NCBI GenBank assembly: GCA_022843625.1
Contig: JALHNH010000017.1
Span: forward strand, 62,001 to 126,000
DNA from: Bryobacter sp.
GTDB lineage: Bacteria > Acidobacteriota > Terriglobia > Bryobacterales > Bryobacteraceae
DNA: 64,000 bases
Reading direction: 5' to 3'
A program made the translations under genes and the position numbers. Below, in pieces: positions 1 through 8,231 of this stretch. Numbering within the stretch: position 1 is the first letter of the stretch; every line of letters begins with the position of its first letter. The notes beneath the pieces are model-generated. The model had not been told where the DNA came from and made no database searches. It worked only from the letters and a program-made list of their open reading frames with translations.

Positions 1-2
1 GG

Positions 3-158
3 TCCCAGGCATTGAGTGGCCTTCCATGTTGTGTGCTGGTGGTGCTTTTGCCGGTTGCGCGGCTGGCATTGCTTTATGGCCGGCATGTGGATCGGGCTTT
101 TGCCCCGCCGCATTTCGCCCAGCCCAAAGCGCTGCACTTGCCGCCGCTAAACGTGTAA
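3..158 (+). CDS. Possible C-terminal end of an unidentified membrane protein (partial)
   Basis: An open frame enters from the left edge and ends at TAA. The 51 visible residues start with a strongly hydrophobic stretch (LPCCVLVVLLPVARLALL) and end in a proline-rich tail (LHLPPLNV), as in the last membrane segment and tail of a longer protein. No family is recognisable and the upstream part is outside the window. Nothing convincing was seen between this frame and the exported protein that follows. It could be a chance frame. Confidence 0.25.
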   Translation, partial: SQALSGLPCCVLVVLLPVARLALLYGRHVDRAFAPPHFAQPKALHLPPLNV

Positions 159-368
159 AAAATGTTCGTCTCTCTGTCCCAGTCAAAATCGTCATTGTCA
201 AAATCCTCTTCAATGTTCTGAACGCATGGACTCGCCATGAGTTTCATTGGCCATAAATGTGCAAAATACCTGCACGGCGAAAATATAAGCCAGCAGCCCA
301 AAATTGCGTTCCGCGCTGAATGCAATCCGGTTCCGCCTGGTTTTGTTGTGTGAGAAGAGAAGAGGCGC

Positions 369-755
369 TCAGATCCGAAGGATTGAGCAAAGAATGAGGG
401 GACTGAATCGGGGGAAAGTCTCATCCCCCGCGACTACTGGTGAATGGAGAGCAACCGGCACGAATTGGGCTATGTTGCTAACAGTGATGAAGCAAATGCT
501 CTGAAGCTCATCGGAAAAAGAAACCTTTGAAAGCTTCTCGGCAACGAACTCGCGATGAGAACACGGGGGATCGTTCGCCGGCAGCTTTGAATCCTCATGT
601 CCATTCTCATGATGGCAAGGCATCTCATACTCCGCTGCCTGACTCGTCTTTGCATGACTCTTTGTCGAGAGAAATGAGCATGCCTCTACACACTGCGTGC
701 TGCCCAAAACGGCAACAGTAAGCGTAACGGCCACGAGTTGGAAAAACTTTGCCAC
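369..755 (-). CDS. Small exported His/Cys-rich protein of the copper locus
   Basis: A 128-residue protein with an N-terminal signal peptide (hydrophobic residues 5-18, cleavage probably before about residue 27). It has a metal-ligand-rich middle: Cys47-His48-His49, His53, and Cys65-Ser-His67. It lies 48 bases behind the P-type ATPase on the same strand, third in a csoR-copA-like unit. Small proteins of this kind, with a C-terminus like its LILCSILRI, follow heavy-metal pumps in acidobacteria as I recall them. A periplasmic copper-binding or copper-sensing role is inferred from residues and position; no named family is claimed. Confidence 0.6.
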   Translation of the reverse strand: MAKFFQLVAVTLTVAVLGSTQCVEACSFLSTKSHAKTSQAAEYEMPCHHENGHEDSKLPANDPPCSHREFVAEKLSKVSFSDELQSICFITVSNIAQFVPVALHSPVVAGDETFPRFSPLILCSILRI

Positions 756-803
756 CTATTTTGATCCTAATCCTATTTTTTGTATTGAGCAATCCCATTC
801 GCC

Positions 804-3284
804 TTAGAGCGTAGTCCGGCGCAGCCGCAGTGCATTGGCAATCACCGAGACAGAGCTAAACGTCATTGCCGCGCTTGCGATCATCGGGCTTAATAGAACT
901 CCAAAGATTGGGTAAATCAAACCAGCCGCTACCGGCACTCCCAACGCATTGTAGGCGAATGCAAAGAACAAATTTTGTCGGATGTTCTTCATCGTCGCTT
1001 CGCTCAATTGCCTTGCCCGGACTATCCCTCGAAGGTCGGCCTTTAAAAGCACAATGCCAGCACTCTCCATTGCAATATCGGTTCCCGTACCCATCGCCAT
1101 TCCAACGTCGGCCTGCGCAAGTCCCGGAGCGTCATTCACTCCATCCCCAGCCATTGCCACTTTGTGCCCCTTTGCCTGCAATTCCTTTACGATCGCTGCC
1201 TTCCCTTCCGGCAAAACCTCGGCATGTACTTCCTCGATGCCAAGCTTACGGGCAACAGCCTCAGCCGTGGAGCGGCTATCTCCAGTCAACATCGCAACCC
1301 GAATGCCTGCCTTTTTCAAGGCCACGAGAGCTTCCGCCGCTGTTTCCCGAATCGGGTCGGCGACGCCAAGCAATCCTGCTGCTTTGCCATTGATTGCCAC
1401 CATCACCACGGTCTGTCCTGTCTTTCGCAACTCTTCTGCACGACTGTCGAACTCGTCGTGATCGACGCCTGCCGAGTCCATCAGAGCGGCGTTACCGATT
1501 TGGATTCGCTTTCCTTGCAAAGTGCCGCTAATGCCTTTTCCTGTGATCGACTCGAAACCTTCCACCTCCAATACTTTGATGCCTTTCTCTTCCGCTCCCT
1601 TAACAATTGCCTGGGCTAGTGGATGCTCACTGCTCCTTTCCAGGCTCGCCGCAAAGTGAAGAAGTTCTGCTGCGTCCTGATTGGCCGCAGCTATGACTGA
1701 GACCAGCTTGGGGCTACCCTCTGTGAGTGTTCCCGTCTTGTCCACCACCAGCCAATCCACCTTTTCAAGCACCTCCAGCGCTTCTGCCTTTCGAATCAGA
1801 ACTCCTGCCTGCGCACCCCTGCCTGTACCAACCATGATCGACATCGGTGTGGCCAGGCCAAGTGCGCAAGGACAAGCGATGATCAGCACAGCAACGGCGT
1901 TGATCAACCCGTGAGCCATCCGGGGTTCGGGGCCAAAGAATCCCCATCCGATAAAGGTGCCCACTGCAATCAACAACACAGCGGGAACAAACCAGCTGGA
2001 CACCAAATCTGCCAGCCGCTGGATCGGTGCTCGGGTCCGTTGCGCTTCACTCACCATCCGCACAATCTGAGACAGCATTGTGTCAAGACCCACTCGCTCG
2101 GCCCGCATCACAAAGCTGCCGTTCCCATTCACAGTGCCTCCGGTTACTGCGCTTCCGGCTTCTTTTTCAACCGGCATCGGCTCGCCACTCAGCATCGACT
2201 CGTCAACCGTGCTCCTGCCCTCTAGGATGAGCCCATCAACGGGTACCTTCTCACCGGGACGAACCCTGAGCCTGTCGCCAATTACCACCTCTTCCAGCGA
2301 TACATCTTCCTCGTTGCCATTTTCCCGTAGAATGCGTGCAGTTTTTGGTGCCATTCCAATCAAGCTTTTGATGGCACTTGATGTCTGGCTGCGCGCCCGC
2401 AATTCCAATACTTGCCCCAACAGCACGAGCGTGATGATTACCGCTGCGGGTTCAAAGTAAACTGGCACCACCCCGTGCTCATGAAACGATTCGGGAATCA
2501 AGGCAGGGTAAAAGAACGCGAAGAGGCTATAACCAAAAGCTGCTCCCGTGCCAATCGCAATCAACGTAAACATGTTCAAGCTGCGGTTCTGAATTGACAA
2601 CCAACCGCGCTTGAAAAATGGCCAGCCCGCCCAGAGAACCACCGGAGAAGAGAACCCGAACTGCAGCCAGGAAACGGTCTCTGCTCCCAACAGACTTTGT
2701 AACGGCACTGACGGAATAAACTCGGACACCATCAATAGGAGTAGCGGCATCGTCAGAGCGAGACTGGCCCAGAAGCGCCGTGTCATGTCGATGAGCTCGT
2801 GATTCACCTCGCCCGCTTCAAACTCTCTTTTTTCAAGCGCCATCCCGCAGATCGGACATGCACCCGGCTCTGTGCGTACCACTGACGGGTGCATTGGGCA
2901 TGTGTATTCTGAGCGGGTCGGCGCAGCCGTGATCGTTGCTGGCTCAAGTGCCATGCCGCATTTCGGGCAGCTACCCGGGCCAAGCTGGTGTACCTCGGGA
3001 TCCATAGGGCAAATGTATTCAATCTGCTCGGCTCCGGGCGGCGGAGGCGGTGCCGCTTTTTCCCCCTTCAAATATTTAGTGGGATCAGCCTTGAATTTGT
3101 TGCGGCAGGAAGGATTGCAGAAATAATAAGTCTTGCCTTCAAACTCGTACGATCCTGCCGCTGAAGCTGGTTCTACAGTCATGCCGCAAACGGGATCGAG
3201 ATGGCCCAGATTATTTCCCGTGGTTTCTAGTAGTGTGGTGCCGGTATTCATATGCTTCTGTTCTCCTGACTGTTGGTTAGCCAA
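804..3284 (-). CDS. copA: Copper-translocating P1B-type ATPase with YHS and two Cys-rich metal-binding modules
   Basis: Exports copper (most likely Cu+) across the inner membrane at the cost of ATP. The 826 residues begin with a YHS domain (DPVCGM near 30, Cys56, Cys60), then two heavy-metal-binding modules (C92PM with CPKCGM at 106-111; C129PM with CPICGM from 143). The P1B core follows: actuator SGEP near 367, membrane CPC at 471-473, phosphorylation motif DKTGT at 515-519 and a GDGVNDAP hinge. The last helices carry YN and MTFSS, as in Cu+ pumps. The ferredoxin-like CxxC domain usual in CopA is replaced by these modules. It starts 38 bases after csoR and shares its promoter. A silver or broader-range pump cannot be excluded. 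Confidence 0.93.
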   Translation of the reverse strand: MANQQSGEQKHMNTGTTLLETTGNNLGHLDPVCGMTVEPASAAGSYEFEGKTYYFCNPSCRNKFKADPTKYLKGEKAAPPPPPGAEQIEYICPMDPEVHQLGPGSCPKCGMALEPATITAAPTRSEYTCPMHPSVVRTEPGACPICGMALEKREFEAGEVNHELIDMTRRFWASLALTMPLLLLMVSEFIPSVPLQSLLGAETVSWLQFGFSSPVVLWAGWPFFKRGWLSIQNRSLNMFTLIAIGTGAAFGYSLFAFFYPALIPESFHEHGVVPVYFEPAAVIITLVLLGQVLELRARSQTSSAIKSLIGMAPKTARILRENGNEEDVSLEEVVIGDRLRVRPGEKVPVDGLILEGRSTVDESMLSGEPMPVEKEAGSAVTGGTVNGNGSFVMRAERVGLDTMLSQIVRMVSEAQRTRAPIQRLADLVSSWFVPAVLLIAVGTFIGWGFFGPEPRMAHGLINAVAVLIIACPCALGLATPMSIMVGTGRGAQAGVLIRKAEALEVLEKVDWLVVDKTGTLTEGSPKLVSVIAAANQDAAELLHFAASLERSSEHPLAQAIVKGAEEKGIKVLEVEGFESITGKGISGTLQGKRIQIGNAALMDSAGVDHDEFDSRAEELRKTGQTVVMVAINGKAAGLLGVADPIRETAAEALVALKKAGIRVAMLTGDSRSTAEAVARKLGIEEVHAEVLPEGKAAIVKELQAKGHKVAMAGDGVNDAPGLAQADVGMAMGTGTDIAMESAGIVLLKADLRGIVRARQLSEATMKNIRQNLFFAFAYNALGVPVAAGLIYPIFGVLLSPMIASAAMTFSSVSVIANALRLRRTTL

Positions 3285-3322
3285 TTGGTTTCAGTCATGG
3301 TTTGACCTTTCGTTTGGAATCT

Positions 3323-3679
3323 TTACCGCGAGTGCTTGTAAATCAGCTCAATCAACTCGTCGTGCATGGCCCTCGCCTCTTCCGGGCTCCCCTTTGATAT
3401 GGCCTGCAGGGCGCAATGCGAAAGGTGATTCCGCATCAGCTCGCGCCCAACTGTCCTCAGCGCTTCCTGCGCTGCTGAGACTTGAATCATGATGTCGGCG
3501 CAGTACCGGTCTTCTTCAACCATCTTTTGAATACCCCGAATCTGGCCTTCAATGCGGCGCAACCGTTTCAGGTTGGAAGTTTTAATTTGTGGGTCAACGC
3601 CCGCCGCCTTCTTGTCACTGGTCTCTTCTACACCACAGCCGCAAGCGGCCGAATCTGGTTGCTCTTTGGTCTTTTTCAT
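3323..3679 (-). CDS. csoR: CsoR-family copper-sensing repressor
   Basis: An all-helical DUF156 regulator that leaves its operator when it binds Cu(I). The 118 residues contain the core RLRRIEGQIRGIQKMVEEDRYC with the three CsoR ligands Cys60, His85 and Cys89 (H-x3-C), so copper is the expected metal rather than nickel (RcnR) or formaldehyde (FrmR). A 30-residue N-terminal extension with Cys13-Gly-Cys15 is extra. It is the first gene of the copper unit, and its promoter holds two operators of the expected ATACCCC...GGGGTAT type, so autoregulation is very likely. The Shine-Dalgarno AGGGG lies inside the second operator. Confidence 0.93.
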   Translation of the reverse strand: MKKTKEQPDSAACGCGVEETSDKKAAGVDPQIKTSNLKRLRRIEGQIRGIQKMVEEDRYCADIMIQVSAAQEALRTVGRELMRNHLSHCALQAISKGSPEEARAMHDELIELIYKHSR

Positions 3680-3681
3680 GC

Positions 3682-3698
3682 ATACCCCTACCCGGTAT
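3682..3698 (-). promoter_or_regulatory. CsoR operator 2 (over the transcription start and Shine-Dalgarno)
   Basis: ATACCGGGTAGGGGTAT on the minus strand is a second, less symmetric copy. It touches the -10 element, would cover the transcription start, includes the csoR ribosome-binding sequence and ends three bases before the start codon. Confidence 0.7.
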
Positions 3699-3725
3699 AA
3701 TAATACCCCATGGGGGTATAGTCAA
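3697..3725 (-). promoter_or_regulatory. Sigma-70 promoter of the csoR-copA unit
   Basis: On the minus strand, TTGACT (-35) and TATTAT (-10) are separated by exactly 17 bases. The spacer is itself a near-perfect CsoR-type palindrome. The leader to the csoR start would be about 10 bases. Confidence 0.8.
3703..3719 (-). promoter_or_regulatory. CsoR operator 1 (fills the promoter spacer)
   Basis: ATACCCCCATGGGGTAT on the minus strand is a 17-base palindrome of the CsoR/RcnR class (A/T-flanked C and G runs). It occupies every base between the -35 and -10 elements, so bound repressor would mask the promoter directly. Confidence 0.8.
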
Positions 3726-4299
3726 GCGAATATTGCTTTTGCGGACAGACCGGGCAGATCTTTTAGCGTGTTAAAACGATGGGTCCATAAACCAGGGCCC
3801 CTTCCAGTCGCTTTCGGCGTCGAGTACTAGGTGCTCTGGCCTGACACAGCAGCTGGCACTCACACCGCAAAGTTGTGCGGTCTGAACACGGGCTGCTCTT
3901 TTTACGTTTACCCGGAGCAGAGCGATTGCCAATCAACTAGCCCCACCGAAATTGTCGTGTCCGACATCGCATGTCTGTGGCTAACGCGCTTCAAGTAATA
4001 GCCTTTTCTGCCACGTCTCCAATACAACCGCTCTCTTTCTAATCCGTCCGACTACCCAAATTTGACTCTAGAACTGTAAGGGAAAGGTCGAGCTCAAAGC
4101 CGTCAATCCCCCCGTCCTGCTAAGTCTTTATGCAGCCCTTAGCACCCCACAATGGCCCGCCACAAGATTAAGCCCAAAGTGGTTCGCAGGTATTTTCAAG
4201 TTTCTTTTCCGCCTAACCCGTTGATTCCAGACAAAACCAGCCCAACCCAAACATGAAGACTCTCAACCCGCCTGCTAATTTCTGCTCAGGAGTGATCCA
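3726..4299. other. Intergenic stretch of about 570 bases, no gene seen
   Basis: It separates the copper unit from the next gene. Base composition is mixed and short frames are broken by stops on both strands. The only clear element is AGGAG at 4288-4292, the ribosome-binding site of the following gene. Its even composition next to the C-rich region that follows would suit an insertion boundary. Confidence 0.5.
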
Positions 4300-5070
4300 A
4301 TGAACAACCATCTGACTGAAGAACAAACCATTGCCAACGATCCATCGACCGTGGAAGCGCCAGTTGAAGCACCACGCAAGAAAACCATGACCGAAGCGGC
4401 CCTCGCCGCCAACCGCGCAAACGCACAAAAATCCACTGGCCCCCGCACGCCCTCCGGCAAGCTCAAAGCCGCATCCAACTCCCTCAAGCATGGCCTCTAC
4501 TCGATGAAGAACTTCGATAACTTCATCGCAGACCACGATCAGGCCCTAGCTGTCGCCACCAACTTTATCGAACAGTTCAACCCCGTCACACCTACAGAGG
4601 TGACATTGGTCCACCAACTCATTCACATGCAGATCCGCTTCCTGCAAATGGAATTTCTCTACGGCGAAGCCATGCGCTTCCGCGTCGAAGACATCCTCGC
4701 CAAACCGGTCAACTTCCTCCCCGCCATCATGCGAGAGCTAGACCGTCTCCCCACCAAAATCCAACGACTCATCAAAACAATCCGCACCGAAATCGCCCTC
4801 CGCGAAGCCTACATCGGCAACGGCGACAACGTAGAAATCGAAGCCATCGCCGACGCCGAAAAACTCCCCGGCCGGCCTCCCAACGAAGTCTACCTGCGCC
4901 TCAAAACCGACAAGGGCGATATCGCCGTCGACTCTATTCCCAAAGTGAAAAAACTGATGGAAACGGACCCACAAGCCGGCGTCGAACTAGCCAAGCAAAT
5001 CATCCGCGACTTCCTTGAAAAAATGGAATCCAAACACGGACTCAAATCTCCGCCAGAACTAAAATCCTAG
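4300..5070 (+). CDS. Conserved acidobacterial protein with the NRANAQ-STGPRTP-LKHGLYS motif
   Basis: A 256-residue protein without signal peptide or membrane segment. Residues about 38-68 hold the motif AANRANAQKSTGPRTPSGK followed by LKHGLYS, the hallmark of an uncharacterised family seen many times over in Solibacter-like and some planctomycete genomes. The rest is predicted helical, with a charged C-terminus. A good AGGAG sits 8 bases before the ATG. Function unknown. The frequent multi-copy occurrence might point to a mobile or DNA-linked role, but nothing here shows that. It stands alone between the copper locus and a minus-strand unit. Confidence 0.8.
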   Translation: MNNHLTEEQTIANDPSTVEAPVEAPRKKTMTEAALAANRANAQKSTGPRTPSGKLKAASNSLKHGLYSMKNFDNFIADHDQALAVATNFIEQFNPVTPTEVTLVHQLIHMQIRFLQMEFLYGEAMRFRVEDILAKPVNFLPAIMRELDRLPTKIQRLIKTIRTEIALREAYIGNGDNVEIEAIADAEKLPGRPPNEVYLRLKTDKGDIAVDSIPKVKKLMETDPQAGVELAKQIIRDFLEKMESKHGLKSPPELKS

Positions 5071-5180
5071 AATCGAACAGAATCGAACCCACACCCGCCC
5101 GGGACAGTTCAAAACAACGCCAGGCCCGCTCTTTGACATCCTGCCAGTTATGTTAAAAACAAACCAAAGCCCGAGGTGTC

Positions 5181-5208
5181 TTCCGGCCCGCCCCCGAGCG
5201 GGCCGGAA
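5181..5208 (-). terminator. GC-rich hairpin after the methyltransferase gene
   Basis: Perfect 11-base arms (TTCCGGCCCGC and GCGGGCCGGAA) around a 6-base loop lie four bases past the stop codon of the minus-strand gene. No T run follows, so termination may be weak or need a factor. It also faces the plus-strand gene from the other side and could serve both. Confidence 0.55.
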
Positions 5209-5211
5209 CAA

Positions 5212-6603
5212 CTAAAGCTTCTTGGCAAAAGCTGAATAATCGAGTCCCCCAAAGAACGACTCCTTCATACTTGCAGGCAGCGCATTCAACTCCGGCCTCT
5301 CTTCATACGCCGGAGCAAACCGCTGCACATCGATCCGCCCAAAGCCAGCCTCTTCGAGGTAAAAGCAAAGCAGCGCTGGCGGCACCGGCCTGGTATGCGA
5401 CGGATCCACATAAAAGTGCGTCGCAAAAATCGCCAGACACTCCGGATTCGGTGTCTCAAACACAATCACCCCACCCGTCTTCAAGGCCACAGAACAAGCC
5501 TGCACCAGCCTCCAAACCTCAGCCGGCGGCAGATGCTCAATCACCTGTGCACAAAAGATCCCGTCAAAAGATCCAGGCCCTTCTTCGGCCAGATACTCAA
5601 ACACATTCGCCTGCCGCGCCTCAAGTCCCTGCTCCTGCAACAGCGCGATATTCTCCTCGTACAAATCCACCCCAACTCCACCTACACCGCGAGCTTTCAG
5701 TAAACTCAAAAACTCCCCACGCCCGCATCCAATATCCAGCACCCGCTCGCAACCCTCAAACCGCGAAACATACCCCTCAAAGTGCTTCTGGATCTTTGGG
5801 GCATCCCCGCGAAACTTGTTCGCAAAATGCACCCAGTCGATATCGATCGATGCATCCGTCCCGCCTCCACCAGCAATTACGCTAGCCGGCTTCTGACGCA
5901 CACTCCGGATCTCGGCATAGATGATCCGCTCATATTCCACGCGAACCTTCTCCAGTTCCTTCCAGAACCTCTGCTGCATCGCAAAGTTTGACCGCTCGAG
6001 CGCCCCTTCAAAATCCTTATGCTGCGCCACAATCCTCTCTTCAAAGCGCTGCTCCAGCACCGCCGTCCGCTGCGCATAAGCCGCCTGCAAATCCGCCACG
6101 GCCCGCAGAAACTGCACCTCATTCCGGCCCAACTTCTCTTCCCACTCCCGGCGCCACACCAGCCAGTTCGAACGAATATCCTTAAGCTCAGCCGTCTCCC
6201 GGCGAATCTCCTCCATCGGCGGCTCAAACTTAGGTGGAATCGTCTTCAGCGTCCGGTTGATCGAATTCAAACCCTCCAGCACCGAGTCAAGACTCCGCAC
6301 CATCGCATAGTTAAAATCCACCTGATCCCGCACAAACCAACCCAGGCTCCGCGCGATCGTCTGCTTCACCCGCTGGATCAACCCATTCAAAGCCCCGCCG
6401 GGCCGCGGATTCACCCGCCCAATCGCCGCCACCTTGGCATTGGCCTGATCCCGTGCCTCCAGCACCGGCGTAAAGTCCGGTAACTCCAGCCCGTGCCAGA
6501 GCCCACTGGGATAGCGCGCCATCACCCGCTCGCGAATCTCTCGAATCGCCAGCTCCAGCTCTTCCTCGTGTGTGAGTTGCCCCGGACTAGTCTTTTCGCT
6601 CAT
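5212..6603 (-). CDS. Class I SAM-dependent methyltransferase with long N-terminal coiled coil
   Basis: 463 residues from the chosen ATG. A longer reading upstream would run deep into queF with an Arg-rich, non-protein-like leader. Residues about 100-240 are helical and heptad-rich (predicted coiled coil). Motif I VLDIGCGRGEF lies at about 288-298, followed by GVDLY, FCAQVIEHL and VIFETPNPE, which is a complete SAM-binding fold. Coiled-coil methyltransferases of this layout occur in polysaccharide (O-antigen or capsule) assembly, so a glycan chain-end substrate is possible. It overlaps queF by 17 bases and is the last gene of a coupled unit. No link to queuosine is visible in the protein itself. 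Confidence 0.75.
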   Translation of the reverse strand: MSEKTSPGQLTHEEELELAIREIRERVMARYPSGLWHGLELPDFTPVLEARDQANAKVAAIGRVNPRPGGALNGLIQRVKQTIARSLGWFVRDQVDFNYAMVRSLDSVLEGLNSINRTLKTIPPKFEPPMEEIRRETAELKDIRSNWLVWRREWEEKLGRNEVQFLRAVADLQAAYAQRTAVLEQRFEERIVAQHKDFEGALERSNFAMQQRFWKELEKVRVEYERIIYAEIRSVRQKPASVIAGGGGTDASIDIDWVHFANKFRGDAPKIQKHFEGYVSRFEGCERVLDIGCGRGEFLSLLKARGVGGVGVDLYEENIALLQEQGLEARQANVFEYLAEEGPGSFDGIFCAQVIEHLPPAEVWRLVQACSVALKTGGVIVFETPNPECLAIFATHFYVDPSHTRPVPPALLCFYLEEAGFGRIDVQRFAPAYEERPELNALPASMKESFFGGLDYSAFAKKL

Positions 6604-6979
6604 AGGTCGCCGAAATCTTCGAATAAATCCCGCCCCGAGGTGTAAAGTCACCCACCACCGTCGCCTTGCGCGGCTTCGTCGCCCGCACAACATCCTCAAG
6701 AATCCGGTTCACGATGTTTTCTTGAAAGATTCCCAAATTGCGATAGGCCAGTAAATACATCTTGTAAGCCTTGAGCTCAAGACAATCCGCATCCGGCGTA
6801 TAACGCACCGTCAGCGTCCCATGGTCCGGCAACCCGGTCTTCGGGCAAACGCTCGTAAACTCGGGGCTCGAAATCTCGATCTCATAATCACGGCCAGGAA
6901 ACTGGTTGGGCCAGGTCTCAATCTCGGGTAATTCCGCCTTCACACCGCTAGAGGCGTGATCGTCTGTGTATTGTTTCAT
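6587..6979 (-). CDS. queF: NADPH-dependent 7-cyano-7-deazaguanine reductase (type I QueF)
   Basis: Reduces the nitrile of preQ0 to the aminomethyl group of preQ1 with two NADPH, a cytoplasmic step of queuosine tRNA modification. The 130 residues show the unimodular T-fold sequence: EFTSVCPKTG with nucleophile Cys45, a following Asp52, the ELKAYKMYLLAYRN substrate region, GIFQE, and GDFTPRGGI near the end. Length is normal for type I. The ATG overlaps the stop of the gene before it (ATGA), so translation is probably coupled. No other queuosine genes (queC, queD, queE, tgt) are in the window. Confidence 0.96.
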   Translation of the reverse strand: MKQYTDDHASSGVKAELPEIETWPNQFPGRDYEIEISSPEFTSVCPKTGLPDHGTLTVRYTPDADCLELKAYKMYLLAYRNLGIFQENIVNRILEDVVRATKPRKATVVGDFTPRGGIYSKISATYERKD

Positions 6980-8190
6980 TGCTCTTTTAATTTCCGAATC
7001 AGCAGGTCGAGAAACAGCCCCACGTCTGTCACAACGCCCACCGTCTGAGAACTCCCGCGGTCGCTCACCTTCGTTGCCACCGCCGGATTAATATCCACGC
7101 ACACCATCTTCACCCAGCTCGGCAACATGTTGCCAGTAGCAATCGAATGCAGCATGCTCGACAGGCACAACACCACACCCGCATTCTCAATATGCTTCGT
7201 GTAGAGATTCTGCGCCTCGTTCATATCCGTCACCGTATCCGGCAACGGCCCGTCATCACGCAAACTCCCCGCCAGCACAAACGGCACCTTGTGCTTTACA
7301 CACTCATACATCACGCCCGTCGTCAGCCGCCCCTGCGCTACCGCCCCGGCAATATCGCCGCAATGGTTAATCGCATTGATCGCCCGCATGTGGTTGCGAT
7401 GCCCGTGCTCTTCCTGCCGCCCATCCTTCTGGCGAATCCCGAGGCTCGTCCCTAGCAAAGCAGCCTCGATGTCATGCACCGCCAGCGCATTCCCGGCAAG
7501 CAAAGCATCCACCCAGCCCATCCGGATTAATTCAGACAGGGGATTCGATCCACCTGTGTGCACCACCACCGGCCCGGCAACAACAACAACCTTCTTTCCC
7601 TGCTCACGGACGGCCTTCATGATCGCAACCGTCGTCTGCACCGCCGTCTCTACCTGCCGCTCGCTCGATACTTCGTTCGACATGAAGCCAAAACTCAAGC
7701 GGTCGCGGTCCTTCGTATCGGGCACCACACGGATCCCACGCATTCCGACAACAACCTGTTCCCCGGCCTTCAAATCCCGAAGCTTCCGGCACTCAGCAGT
7801 TGATCCGCTGATAACTACTGTCGCGTCCATCCGCTGCTTGCCCACCTCAACCCATTGCCCGTCAATCCTCACCAGCGTCCGGTGATTCGTTGTCGAGTAG
7901 AAGTCCTCAGGCGCGCATCTGTCTTTCACCGCAACTTCAATCACCGCATCCCCGGCATCGACAGGCACGCATCCCAGGCCCAGCAACTGGCTCAACAGTT
8001 GATCCATCTGCCCCTGCGTCGGCGTCTCCACCCGCATCCTCAATTGCGACGCTTCACTGTTTGTCCGTCCAATGTGAAACTTCTCAACTTCAAACCGCCC
8101 CTGGTATTCGACAACGGTGTCGAAGATCCGCTCCATGATGTGCGAATCGATCAGGTGGCCTTCAGCTTCGATAATCTCGGTTAAGCCCAT
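6976..8190 (-). CDS. TIGR00300/LOR-SDH family protein, probable ornithine cyclodeaminase
   Basis: A 404-residue cytoplasmic protein of the LOR/SDH-region family (TIGR00300). The N-terminal half carries LIDSHIMERIFD and SQLRMRVE. The C-terminal half has a nucleotide-binding-like VVVVAGPVVVHTGG and the conserved GRQEEHGHRNHMRAINAINHCGDI. Archaeal members and the C-terminal part of cyanobacterial AgrE/ArgZ proteins convert ornithine to proline and ammonia with NAD+. That activity is the best guess here, not proven. It is first in the unit with queF and starts 41 bases from a divergent gene, so that short gap must hold both promoters. The pairing with queF is unexplained. Confidence 0.8.
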   Translation of the reverse strand: MGLTEIIEAEGHLIDSHIMERIFDTVVEYQGRFEVEKFHIGRTNSEASQLRMRVETPTQGQMDQLLSQLLGLGCVPVDAGDAVIEVAVKDRCAPEDFYSTTNHRTLVRIDGQWVEVGKQRMDATVVISGSTAECRKLRDLKAGEQVVVGMRGIRVVPDTKDRDRLSFGFMSNEVSSERQVETAVQTTVAIMKAVREQGKKVVVVAGPVVVHTGGSNPLSELIRMGWVDALLAGNALAVHDIEAALLGTSLGIRQKDGRQEEHGHRNHMRAINAINHCGDIAGAVAQGRLTTGVMYECVKHKVPFVLAGSLRDDGPLPDTVTDMNEAQNLYTKHIENAGVVLCLSSMLHSIATGNMLPSWVKMVCVDINPAVATKVSDRGSSQTVGVVTDVGLFLDLLIRKLKEQ

Positions 8191-8231
8191 TACTCTAGGA
8201 TAGCCGTGGCGATAGAATCAAGTCAGATTTC

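Noticed and set aside
74..424. Minus-strand frame of about 116 codons next to the exported copper-locus protein
   Set aside because: Overlaps the end of that gene in another frame and shows no recognisable domain or start signal.
5065..5100. tRNA-like GAATCGAACCC, the complement of a T-loop
   Set aside because: The flanking bases do not pair as a T stem and no acceptor or anticodon arm can be drawn.
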